From NCBI GenBank assembly GCA_013398015.1, contig VZRR01007600.1, positions 124,001 through 188,000 of the forward strand: a stretch of DNA of 64,000 nt, in the 5' to 3' direction. Made by a program: the position numbers and the translations under genes. Positions 25,401-37,590 of this stretch are shown here, piece after piece (position 1 is the first letter of the stretch; the number at the start of each line of letters is the position of its first letter). A model generated the notes under the pieces. The model ran no database searches and was not told where the DNA came from. It worked only from the letters and a program-made list of their open reading frames with translations. The DNA comes from Oreocharis arfaki (Eukaryota > Chordata > Aves > Passeriformes > Paramythiidae).

Positions 25401-26439
25401 GCCATGATTCTCAAGAATCCCAGGAGTGGGGCTACTCTGAGAGGTCCAGACAGCTTGATGGGACACAGAGGGAATCAGAATAAAAAATCCAGATGCCTCA
25501 TGTCAGCCCCTCTAGTCCCTTTTCTGTTTCTCTCCTCCTCTTCCCCTGGCAGTGGATGTCTCTCCTCTCTCTGGCCCCGCCATGGGGGATGTACAAATCT
25601 GACAGGCTGCTCCTGCACTGGGTGGAAGGACCCGGCAGCAAAGGGGTGAAGCCCAGGAGCCTGGGGTGTGGGTTGAGGCAGGGGAAGTTGTGGGAGGTGT
25701 GCAGTCCAGCACAGCTTGGAAGGTTCCTGCTGGGAGATGGGAGCATGGGACCTCAGAAAAAAGGTTCAGCCAAATGAGAGGACTCCTGACCTACCCCCAA
25801 AGAGTAGCATTAAGGACACTTCTCAGACCGACAGCAGCTGCCAAACGACAACTGAAAATATGGATCCTAGGTATTTTCAAAACACTTTTTTCTTGTATTC
25901 ATTCACTCCAATGAATTGTTTCTGTCTCTGCTAATTGTGGGGAAAGTAATATAAAGAACTCAGTAAAATTATTATTCACAAATGCAAATGCCAGAGATTT
26001 TACTCCTTCCACTCCATCATACCGAGTTAACTCTGAATTTACCTTTATCTGTAATCTTCAGTTTTAAGCAATCAACCTTTCTTTCCTTCCCCAAATGATG
26101 GATTCTTTGACAAATTCAAGGATATTTATAGAAGTTACAGGTAAAGCATAAAGAAGAAACAATGAAGTTCTCAGAACATAACTCTGTGCCACCTAGTGCA
26201 TTCATCCACCCATAATATTTTGCAAGAAGGAGCTCATCCTCATTGTGATGACAGGTAAGGAACACTACTCACAGCGTCACCATTTCCAAAACCAATTTCT
26301 ACTTCTGACTGCCCAGACTGAGACATACTTTGAGGCAAAATGAAAGAGCAGGTTTGCATGCCATGGGCAACTCTCTCCCCCCAAAAGAATGAAGAAAAAA
26401 AAGCTGGAGGAGAAAGACTAAAAATTAAACCAGCACATC

Positions 26440-26560
26440 TGAAAACGGAGGCCAAATTGGCTTGCTGAAGGCCATATCTAATAAGTCATTAGTAGAGCAA
26501 GGACTGCAAATCTGGCTTCCTCGGTCCCTGTTTCATGCTCTAATTCCCACCTCTGACACA
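26440..26560 (-). mobile_element. MIR-like SINE relic
   Basis: The plus strand resembles the inverted core and 3' region of MIR: gcttgctgaaggccatatct, then aataagtcattagtagagca, then ggactgcaaatctggcttcc. These correspond to the known landmarks for 'aaggtcacacagctagtaagtggcagagccaggattcgaaccc'. Divergence is strong; boundaries are approximate and an L2-type 3' end is an alternative. Confidence 0.55.
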
Positions 26561-27629
26561 CTGCTTTATAATAATCATAAGACCTTACTGATTAGTCATA
26601 TATGCAGATAAGGAAAGCTCTCTTCAAGGTTACTGTAAAGGAAAATATTACTCAGGATGGCAAAAGGAAGGTCGAGGGAAGAGAACAATGCAAATGGAAA
26701 ACAGAGTGGAGTGTGGACTGAGCAATGTTCCTCTAAACAAAAGTTCAGGAGTACTGGGAAATATAAAAGTAGTGTTCAGCCTTGTGATACACTGGTCTTC
26801 CTTCCCCAGAGAATAATGTTCCAGAATTTTCTGATAAGAAATTGTGATATAAAAGCCTAGTGAAATTAAGACAACATAGTTTTATCCTGAAGTCAACTAG
26901 GTGAGGTCAGGCCCAGGCAGGATGCATGGTACTGACCTCATCCTGCTGCCCCATGGTAACCATCACCACTGCTTTTTTCTCACCTAGGATTGTAAAGCAA
27001 AATAATTGATGATGGTATTTATCTTCCTGTAAACAAACACTCTGTCAGAAAAGACAAAACCTTAAAAGGGGATTTACCATGGCTACAATACACACTTGCA
27101 AGCATCAGCAGAGGAGGAGATGGAGAAGCATAGGATATGATTTAGGCAAAAGTAATCGTATCCAGTTATCCATCTTACTGCAACACATCAGCAGGAAAAA
27201 TACCTGAAACGGGCATGTACAGCGTTCCATGGGTTCACAAGACCAATTGTAACGTAGGTGTCTGAAGAGCTCTCGGGATCCCACGATGAAAGTTTTCTTC
27301 TCAAATGTAAAGGGGAGGTAATTTTTCCATTTTTCTCTAGGGGTTACCCAAAGAGGGCAGGCATGCAGACACCAGCCAGGTTTATCTTGTCAGGAAACTG
27401 TCCAGCTTCCAAGCATCATGGCTCCAGCAACATCTGGGCAAGGAGCTGATTCGAAACTCATCCATAGGAAGGGCCTTTTGATTAGGAACCAAGGCACAAG
27501 TCATGAGCAATATGAAGGTCACAGATGAAAGGTGATCAAGATGCAAACCTACTGTTGGATCTAAAATCCCATCTGGGACGTCACAACCATAATGTAAGGT
27601 GTACATCATTTGTGAAATAAGCATTCAGG

Positions 27630-27670
27630 AAAAAAAAAACAAAAACCAAACCAAACCAACAAAAAACCAA
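27630..27670. repeat. A-rich tract with (AAACC)n-like units
   Basis: A run of ten A residues is followed by caaaaaccaaaccaaaccaa and caaaaaacc. It is simple sequence without an attached retroelement that I can recognise. Confidence 0.85.
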
Positions 27671-30600
27671 TGACAACTGATCATCAGTATATTATTTGTA
27701 GAACAAACCAGATCTAAAAAGCTTGTGGGGGTATACATTTTGTAGCTCTGCCTCTGTGTTCCCAAGAAACTATACAACAGCCTTTTGTATCTAGGCAGCT
27801 TCTTTCACTTGACAGTGAAGAATCATGAGGTCTCAGGAAGCAGGGGTGCTGAATGCCCAGCAAGACCTATGCTGCAGGAATGGAGGCTTACCACAGCTTA
27901 AATACAAAGGGAGGAGGGAACACAACAAACTGGCTATTGCTTGAGATCTCCCACAAGTGCTAAGGGAACCCACCATGCTTCGATCTGGGGAAGCCAGCTA
28001 CTTCTTTATGCCTTGGGTAGGAACAAGAAGCCTACTTCCCAGAAGGTTAACTAGCAGACTTCATCGTCATTGCATTTCAATGGCATGTAACTGGTGACAG
28101 TTTCCCCTTTCCCAGTAAGGATATTGAAGCATTAACACTACATCACTGAATTTCTACACTCTTACACACACTGTTTGCAGAGTAAATGGAGAAGGCTTAA
28201 GTTCTTATCCCCAGTTCCTGGGGAGCACATTGATATGAGACAACACACATGAGAATGGTGCTTCACTGTAGAATGAGCTCTCTTTGAGAAGGGGAACACA
28301 GAGTGCAGCACACACACATAGCTGGGGAGAAACTGAGCTCCCACAAATAAGCAGGCACTGAGGAAGAGTCTGGAGGGCAGCTTTTAGGCAGTGTCACCAG
28401 TCAGAGGAAGCCATGAATCAGTACGAAAAAATGCTACCTGCTGTCATTTGATTGCTGCTCTCTGGGAAACAAGACTTCTCATTCCTGTAAGATAAACAAA
28501 CATAACAACATAGGGCTCTGTTGTCTACCTGTTTTCCTAACAGCTGTCTTTGTTCTGCTGGTTGGCATGTTACTTGGATCAAAGACTGGGAACAAGTATT
28601 TTCCTATCTTCACCCAGCAATGTTATCACTAAAAATAATCAAAAACCGCTCCCCACCTTCCTTCCCCACCAGGGAAGGTTTTGCATCATGCCCTTCCTGC
28701 ACTGAGTCAAAAGGCAGCAGCAATCTCTTCTGTGTATATTTCCAACAGCTGCTAACACCGTAAGTCAAACAAAAAGGCTGAAACTCTATTTAAAAAAGCC
28801 CAGATAATGTGAAGCTGGAAGAGTATTTGAGAACATGGGATGTGAGTTTCCCAACAGTTCTGACTTTCTTCAAGTCTAACCTTTCACTGCCATCTCGTTA
28901 TTTGCTCAGGGCAGGTTTACGTGGGATGAATTAAGTAGTCTGCGTCATGTCACCAGCCCAGCTACCTTCCTGAATATCCAAATGCAAAATAAAATCAGCC
29001 TCTTGAATAAGTGCACTAGAAAGTCTCTGATATTAAATATCTCTTCAGACTGTTGTTCTACTTGAAAACCAGTCACTCCTGAGATTAATAGGTTAGGACA
29101 GACCTGACATGGTTGCTGGTAATTCTATTTAGATTGAGGTGCTTAATGGATATGAAGAACATAATCAGGCCATGAAGGGTAGAATGAAAGCCACTGTCAC
29201 TCTGTTTGACAGCTTGTCTCTAACTGAAAGGCAGAGTTCAGTACTCCATCTGTCATCTACAGCATATGGACTTCTGAGAAAAATCAGTGTTAGGACTTCA
29301 CTGAGACAGATATTTGCAGAGCCCAGAATTTACACCACATTTAACCATTTCCCTACCAGTGCTCATTTTCTTTGCATGTTTTGAGGGCTGAGTAAGGTAC
29401 TCAGAACACTATCATGGTCAGTGATTTATCACCCAGCAACTGTGCAGCTTCCAGTACAATCGTAATCTGCAACACAAAACAGCCAAATACACATCTTCAA
29501 GCAAGCAAGATTTGATGCAACATCCGTTTGCCTTCACATGCCACATCAAAACCAACTGTTCTAGTGATTGCTGTCCTGATATGCATGTTGAAAAACCTAC
29601 CCTGAAGATAAGACAGAAATCTTCTCTGATCCCTCTGCTGCAAACCATCACAAGCCCAACCCTCAGGCTCCACACAGAACTTAATGTTATAGAGGATCAG
29701 CTCTCCTTGAACTTTTTCTCCAACATGATTAAGCAATGCTATTTGAATACTGGAGAACCACCTGGAACATACAGGACCTGCAAGCCTGTATTGCCTGTAT
29801 TAAATTTGTAATGCGATCATCTGTGCTCTGCTGAGCCTGCTGAGATACTGGGAAAATATTAATAACTTTGAATTAGGAAGAAAACTGTCACAATAAAAAA
29901 ATACAGTAGGTATTTTACATCCTACACCTGGCACAACACTGACAGCAGGAACTGGAAAGGATTGTGGAAAAATATGTGTATTAGAAATAAATGATGAAAA
30001 AAGAGCATTGATTGTACAACGGCGGCTGACGAAATGGCAGGTCGAGGCTGGCTGCACTTTTAGGGAAACGTATTTTCTAGGAAGACAATACAAACCTCTT
30101 GAATATGAAAACACCTAACTGCAAAAAATCAAAAGTGCATTTTAAATGTTCCTCTTGTCTAATAAGAGAATATTCCTGTAATTTGAAGCCTTGTCTGCTT
30201 CTTCTACAGAACTAGAAAATCAGAGCTGTTTGACTATATTGATCTGGTTGCTAAACAACTGATAACTGATGTTCTCTGGGTTTCAGTAATATGTGCTTCA
30301 AGCAGTGAGTTTGATACCTTTCTATTTAAAAGGTCAAGGCTGAATATTATCCAAGTACTTAAAATGGAAAAAAAACCCCAACAACCCCAACTTAAGAAAA
30401 AAGTTTAAAGACAGATTTACTGATCAAAATGTGTGTTTTTTTAAAAGAAGTTTAAAAAACATAATGGCATAAGAACACAATTCAGACTGCCTCTATGGGC
30501 TGAATATTTCCACCAGGAAGCTGATGTTCTCTCTGTTAAAAATATCAATTCTAGTATTAACTCTGTTTGGTGGTATGATGATACAAGCCCCCTCACCACA

Positions 30601-32246
30601 TGCCCCATCCAGTCTTTACTCACCGGGCTTTGAGGTCTACTCTGAGTTCTAAAACCCTCTCCTTGTTTAAATGTGTCTTTTGGATTTGCCCTACTTGCAA
30701 TATTCAACTACTGCCTCAGTCACCATCGACCGGAAGATTTGTTCAGTGTGCTCAAGCAAATCCAAGAGACTATTCCATGATGCTTACGCCAGAGAATACT
30801 AAAGAAGTTCAAATATCTGATAGAGTAAATTTGACTCTATAAAACATTGCAAATAATTTATGATTTAAAGATCTTAAGTCAGTATTGTGCAAAGCCTGTT
30901 TTAATAATTTTCCTTTGAGGGAGGGTTGCAAATGGTAGTGCCCCAGGAACTGCTGTGGATACTCTCAAATTATTTTTTGAAAGCTTGCAAATAATTTCTA
31001 GTTTATATAATCGGTCAAGCCTTTTATTTTTGCCAAATAGAATTCCCTAATAGTAACCTGAGTAATATACACAATTAGAACTGAAATCAGCTTCAGTTTT
31101 GGTTTAAAAGTTTTCACTGTTACTGTCAAAATTTAAAGCTCACTTTGCCTGCCAAAACAAACATAATTCAGTTTTCCTCTTTTCCTTTCAACTACTACCA
31201 AGCATAACCAGGTTTAACATAGATTTGAAATATGTGAGCCATAAAACCCATGCCCATCGTACAGAGTACACACCACTACCAAGAGTTAGTAGAGGAGAGC
31301 AATCAATAGCTCAAAGGTAGCTTTCATTATTGATCAAGAACTGCACACACCTACATTATGATAGTCTGCTCTGTGTTGTCAATTTTTTCTCCATGGGTTA
31401 TTTTTGAAGAGATGTTCAACTACCACATCTTTTAAGGGAAAGAACTGAAACCGCTTTCAGTTTCACATTTAGGTGACAACCTCGATGCCCTTCCATGTCC
31501 AGAAATTTCTGTATTAGCACTATGAGGTCCTCCACTTCTTCTCCATGGCATTCACGCAATTTGAAGCAATCTGGGAAGTGTTGTTATCCAAGTCATTTGC
31601 AGAACCCTGTATCCCTTTCTATACTTTACCAAGTGCCTCAGGTCTTGTACAAACTTCAACCCTGAGTGCCCTCTGTCTTTGAGAAAATTTGAGTGTAGTG
31701 AGACCTCTTTGGGAAGGCTTGTCAATTTGAAGAAGAAAATAAATTCTATCTGCAGCTTATGCATAAAATTGTTACATTTTGATTCATCTGGGATGATAGA
31801 AAAACAGGAGAGCATTAAAATACACATAATGGCTTTGATACTTCTTACACTTTTGATAAGGCCTTGGCATGTCAGTCAGAGGTGTTGTGCCTGTAACAGG
31901 CAATGTGGTAGCACAGGAGAGGATTGCTGGAAAGGAGCTTTATTCATCCCACTCTGCTTGTTCGTGGAAGAAACTGGCAACTCTTTCCCTAGCTGTTTCT
32001 GAGTGCTCTGTTACAAGACCACAGAGCACCTATATACATCATTTACTCTTTATTCTCTACAGAAGTCTGTTCAGGAGGGAAACATCTAGGGCCACACAAT
32101 TCTCACCGGAGCCATGTATTTCTTTCATTGGGTACTTGCAGTATGCTTGACATTGTGAGTTTCATTTTCAAGTATTTAACCCCACAGCCTTAGTGATCTG
32201 GAAGAACAGCTACATCATGGAATTTCCTAGACCTTTTCATGATGAA

Positions 32247-32276
32247 ATATATATGTGCGTATATATACACACACAG
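32247..32276. repeat. AT/GT/AC alternating microsatellite
   Basis: Alternating purine-pyrimidine sequence (atatatatgtgcgtatatat then acacacacag). It is of the composition that can form Z-DNA or cruciform structures, though short. Confidence 0.85.
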
Positions 32277-34979
32277 AGAAAGGAGCTCAAAAATGAGGCC
32301 TTTTGAGCTCCAGTGACTTGTTAACAAAGCCAGGCTGCGTGACTATATTCCAGATTCTGAGACTATTTGACCACTCATGTGTGCACCCAAGTGCTCCAGT
32401 TGCTGGCAGAATTGCATGGGAGGGAAATCCACTGGAAATCTGTTGATACTCTTTGCAAAACCAGCAGTTAAGAGCCTGTAAGAAATTCCTCTTTCCCATA
32501 AGGGAAGTCTTAAGCCTAGATTCTCATACTGTGGCTCAACAAGACATTTGTTCAGGGTTATTTGGAGTTTAAGGTGTTCCAGCCACATCATAACACCCAG
32601 CCCCTGTTGTGCTGACAGCACTGTTCACAGGCTGTGTTGGGAATCGAAGCGCTGATTGGGCTTTGCAAAGTTAGAAGTTACAACATTTTCCTGACCCATT
32701 TTAAAAGAACATTGTCCAAAACCAGCAGTCCTGGTGCCACTGGGGGTAGAAGAGCAGGAGGAACATACAAAAGTGTATGGGCATGAACAAGCATTCAGGA
32801 CCAGGGATCAAAGCTGGGCACCGAGCTCTAATGCACCCAGAGCACCACCCAGGTCACTGCAGCAGAATGAAGTGCAGTTTATATCACCTGTATCAAGCAG
32901 GAGATATATTCACATTGCCTGATCAATCTAAAATGGTGATAGGTCATAGAGTTCAAAGCATTTTCTACCATCATCACAAAGTAATAATCTCCCTGTGTGA
33001 AGGAATTTATGCAAATACAGAGGTGCCATGATCCTTTACAAGAAAAGATTTAACCTGTACCAGCACAAGAGTGACAATATAATGACTTCAAACCAGTGTT
33101 TCAGTGTTTTAAAAAAAATAAAATGCACTTCAAACCAAAAAGTTATCCCAGTAGGAAGAAAAGGCACAAAGCCCAAGACTACAGTCTGTTAGCAAGTCAT
33201 CCCTCCCCATAAATACTACAAAGTTTGAGCATTCCTGCAAAATACCTCCACATTTTAAGTTGATGATCATTGTATGGGTGAGACGTTCCCAAATACATGT
33301 GTGATCTTTGCAGCTCTGCATTTGACTAGCATAGCTCATGCAAAATTAACTGGTTTTGCATGCCATGTGATTTTCAAAGTCACAATGTAGATAAAGCAAA
33401 AGCAGACATCACTGGAACACTTATCAGCTTGCTTCTTGCTGGGGAAAGTTCTGTTCCAAGGATCTAATGCCTATTTTAGCAAATAATGTAGTGCAACAAA
33501 CAGCTCTGTAAAGGACAGCAAGTGGTGCTGAGAATCCAGAGTCCCCAATGTAAACCCTTCATAACATTTACTTAAGAAAATCTCTGCTTTGATCTGGTGG
33601 ACTGAGTGTGTTAGGTAGGCTCCTGGAGTACCTCTTCTCACAGGCTTCAGGAAGCAGCTTAGTTTTCACCTGAAGTGGAATTGATTTTGTATGTCTTAAG
33701 ACTACTCCCTGATATCAACAAAAACAAGGGAAGTGAAGAGAGTTGACAGATTTGCTTCAAAAGCACAATCCTGCATTGAACTAAAACCCTGCAGACTAGA
33801 CACCATCCACAGAATAAGAATGCAAGAATAATTTTGTAAAGAAAATAGGTTCAGTCTTTTTCCCATCATCTGACCCCTTCACAATCTTATGCTAAGCACC
33901 TGTTCAGTTTTATACATGAGAATGAGGTTCGAACTTTAAACAGAAAGTTAAAAATCACCTTAAGGCTGATAAAGTCCAGAAAATTATAGCATGGAAGGAA
34001 AGAGTAATTTTGAGAAGGCAGCTGAGATGGGAGTTGTGTTTTGTCAGCTTTTGCAACAATGTTCCCATTCAGAGATATTAAAATTATTTTCTAAAATTCT
34101 AATTCCTTTTTTACCTACAGTAAAAGTAGACAAGTCCTAGAAAGACAAAGTGGTCCGAGCAGGTCAGTAGCAGAGGAAGGAGTGAATTCAAACCTTGCAG
34201 ATTCCTGTGGTAGCTCCGTCTGCACTGTGCATGCAGGACAGCCGTGCGTAAAGAAAATGACCCAACAGGAAACATTCCAGGTTTTCTGCACATAAATGAT
34301 TGCTGCTTCAAAACCAATGGATGATGGATGCTGAAAACAGCAGCTGAATCCTCATCTTTCGTGTATCAGTTGTCAGGCACACACTGACCCAAACAGCTAG
34401 CGAGGAAAGAGATTTGCAACAACTGTCATCCACTGCAAGCAGCCAAAGTGTGACTTCTTCCAAGAGGAAGGAAATCCGTAGGAAAAAAACAGTACTTCTT
34501 TGATGCGATCTTGTTGCACACAAACAAATGCACATGAAATTTGGCTCCCCTAAGTACTGTAAGGCTCAAAGAGCAAGAAACAGTTTCCTTGCTCAGTATT
34601 CAGATCCAGGACAGCACTAGCTCTTTTTTAGCTCTCTCGCAGGCAAGCTGTACATGTCCTTTTGAGTAAAAATTATTTTTAATGCCCTTCTGCCTCTGCT
34701 CCTGTGGTATTTTCTTGCTGACAGTCACCCACACTTCCAAAACCTGCGTTGCCATGTCCTTCCTCCTCTCCATCCCTGCTACTCTGCCTTTCAGCATCTG
34801 AATTATTCCACTTCACTCTTCCCAACAGCAAGACACAGGAGCTCACAAGAAACACTGTGTCCTCAGTCACAGTTTAGGTGGCTGGAGCAGCAGCTCTTTT
34901 ACAAGATAAAACGTTGCACTTGCAGAGAAAACTCAGTGATGACCTGCAGGACACACAGCAAGTTCAGCAAGGGCGCTCA

Positions 34980-35210
34980 GAAATTTTAAAATCATTTAAT
35001 CATTAAGGTTGGAAAAATCCTCCAAGATCATCAAGTCTAACCTTCAACCAAATACTACCAAAGCTACTAAACCATATCATGAAGTGCCACATCTATTCAT
35101 TTTCTGAACACTTCCACGGATGGTGACTTCACCCCTTCCCTGGGCAGCCTGTTCCAGGACCATGCTGAACAATCACTCTAGCCACTAGAAGTCATTACAC
35201 ATCTTTGTGT
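34980..35210 (-). mobile_element. CR1 3'-end fragment
   Basis: The plus strand carries the inverted 3' part of a CR1 element: tcattaaggttggaaaaatc, then ccaagatcatcaagtctaac, then ccctgggcagcctgttccag. It matches the familiar avian CR1 tail in order, with scattered substitutions. No reverse transcriptase coding part remains. It is a typical severely 5'-truncated insertion, on the minus strand, in the intergenic space upstream of RASSF3. Confidence 0.9.
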
Positions 35211-36515
35211 GACCAAATACTGTTTTTACTTACCTGGATTGTTTTACTTTTCAGTAGAATTAGGATTTCCATAAATCATAACCATAAAAATTGGTTTTGA
35301 CCTAAGTCTGTAGCAAGTTCCATTTTTTTCCTGCTAAAAAAATAAAATTGTAAAAATGCTTTCTGGAATCTGTCTGACATGTCTGTGTCAAGGGCTGAGG
35401 ATAAAGTCTAACTTTGTCCATCACAAATGCTTCCCAGCTAGATTTTAGGCCTTCTGTATATTCTATAAGAATTTTGCTTAACAGGAAGCCAGGAAGGAAA
35501 AGTGCTGCACTATTTTTTAATTTGGAATCCTCTGAGAAAATACTTCTTTTGTTTGATTCACAGGTGAGTAAGTGATCATCACAGAGGAATGTAAGCATTG
35601 GGTTTAATTTCAACTTTCTTGCTGCTTTTGCCACCAAGTTAAGCTTGCTTTGCTTTGTGTGTCCTCGGACTATTTCACTGAAATGGCAGTATATCATCTT
35701 TAGTTAAAGACTGTGCTTCTGGACTTCAGAGCTGACTCTGAATAAATTTTTGCAATCCTCAAGGAGGATTCAGTTGCCCTCCTTAGCATTGTTTAGTATC
35801 TGCCTTTAAACAGGGCTATAGCTACAATCACCTGTGACTGCAAATCAGACAAGTTGGTAAATTAAAGTAGGAAGATAGTAATGACTTTGAAGATAAGGGG
35901 CATCTGTTTGATTCCTTAGACCAGACTGACTTCAGTGAAGAAAAATTTAAAGCAGAAGTTGCTGTCTAAAAGGGGTATCTGCTGTAGTGTGTTAATACAT
36001 TTGTGGAGCAATCTCTCATGCACATAATTGGGCAGCTTTTGAGGGCAGTTATAGTGCTTCCACTATATATGACGGACAACACTGCAAGAAAAAATACCCA
36101 AGAATTCTAGTTTCTTGCCATACAAAATAGTCTTTTAAGGCCTCAGCAGAAATATTTGTAAGATACCAAAATACGCTTAACTTAGATTGAAAATGTTTAT
36201 TCTGTACAAGACCATTAAAAAAAAAAGAAACAGACCCAAACAGCCCACCCCACAAATCTGCTAATGTGATGTCCTTTGGGTAGGAAAATTGACACAGGGT
36301 GTACAACTGGTGTGTATCAGAACATTATTTTTATGCACTTATGCATCATATGGTGGGGTAGAAGGGAGGGAAGAGGACACTTCCTGGAGACAGAAGCATT
36401 TTGAGTGGGCACAAATTTTACAGCTGATAGCTTGCAGCATGGCACAGCCTGTGCTTGGCAATTCTGTGGATAATGAAAGCCAGGGTAGGTGTGACTGTTC
36501 TATGAATCTCTCTTG

Positions 36516-36559
36516 ATTCTTACAGTAAACAGCATAAATTCTCACAGTAAATAACATGA
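36516..36559. repeat. 22-bp tandem duplication
   Basis: attcttacagtaaacagcat (from 36516) is followed by attctcacagtaaataacat (from 36538). A handful of mismatches separate the copies. Confidence 0.8.
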
Positions 36560-37378
36560 ACATGACCAATGACAGCTGGGCCTGGGATTGTTCGGGTTTT
36601 ATCCTCCTCCCCCAATAAGGACATTTCTTCAATATGAGTTCTAAAGATAGTAAAAAGGTTAAATTGACTACTGTGGACATGCATATACCAATTTGTTTCC
36701 ACGAATAATGTTTTGAATAACACTTTTCAGTTAAACCAGTAAAACTCTTAAGTTTAGACCAGACCTGGTTTAATGAAGGGCGGGGGGGTGATGCTTAAAT
36801 AAAAGGCTTGAAAAAAGGAACGTACACACAAAACACTTCACACAATTCTTCATCCTCCCTCCCCCTTAAAAATAAAACAAGGAGAGTGTCTATGTTATCA
36901 CAGGTGCCACTTCAGAGGTTTCTACTGGTTAGGCGTAAATGACCCCACAGAGGCCCAAACCAACAGGAAAAACACTGTTTTGTGGGATTACTTTTCAGTC
37001 AGTTTAGCTGAAAATTAATTGGGGCAGGAGTGACCCAGATGGCAGCAGCCAGCTGCACCTCAACCCAGCTGTGCTGTAAAATCACAGCACTGGGTGGGAA
37101 ATCCAGGTTTGCTGGCCATGCCTAAGCGAGACATTCTTCCCGAGCAGCCAGGTGAGGCAGGCAGACCACACTTCGTTACAGAGCTGACAGGAGAAAGCAG
37201 TAATTACACGAGCATGAGATCTATTACCTGACCACTGATGTAAGATGAATCTAAGGTGTCATGTGGAGCGAGGCAGTCCATTAATTTTCCATTCCGCCGG
37301 CAGCCCAGGTGCACCAGGTCTCGGCAGTGAGCATGGCAGGTGTACTTGCAATCTTAAAAAACCACACACAGGCACCAG

Positions 37379-37420
37379 GAAAAAAAAAAAAAAGAAAAAA
37401 AAGGAAAAAAAAAGGAGAAG
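37379..37420. repeat. A-rich (AAAAAG)n-like tract
   Basis: Long A runs broken by single G or GG (aaaaaaaaaaaaagaaaaaa...) at the 5' side of a MIR-like relic on the same strand. It may be an unrelated simple repeat. Confidence 0.9.
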
Positions 37421-37464
37421 AAATGAAAACGGTATTTAGAAATGAGGCTTCTGCAGGCAGAACT

Positions 37465-37590
37465 TAGGAGTGAGACACATCCTGATTTGCTACGTGACCT
37501 CAGAGAAATAACCACATCTCAAGTGAATTTCCCCAGCCGTATCAAAGATAATAATAGCTACTCGGTGCTGGAGATGTAAATTCACCGGAG
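37465..37590 (+). mobile_element. MIR-like SINE relic
   Basis: The plus strand follows the MIR core order: tgctacgtgacctcagagaa, then an 'ataaccacatctc' block in place of the cacttaacctctc segment, then tttccccagccgtatcaaag and ataataatagctac. This matches the familiar 'gtgacctTgggcaagtcacttaacct...tttccccatctgtaaaa..ataataatac' structure. It lies directly after the A-rich tract at 37379-37420. It is an old copy with no function visible. Confidence 0.6.

Larger units (their letters stand above)
22445..34979. other. Intergenic sequence, MIR relic and simple repeats only
   Basis: No gene is recognised. The stretch holds a MIR-like relic at 26440-26560, an A-rich tract at 27630-27670 and an alternating repeat at 32247-32276. 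The longest ORF (168 codons, minus strand, 23120-23626) has no supporting splice sites or family likeness. At 31400-31830 two minus-strand frames in succession stay open; this is discussed as a finding. Confidence 0.5.
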
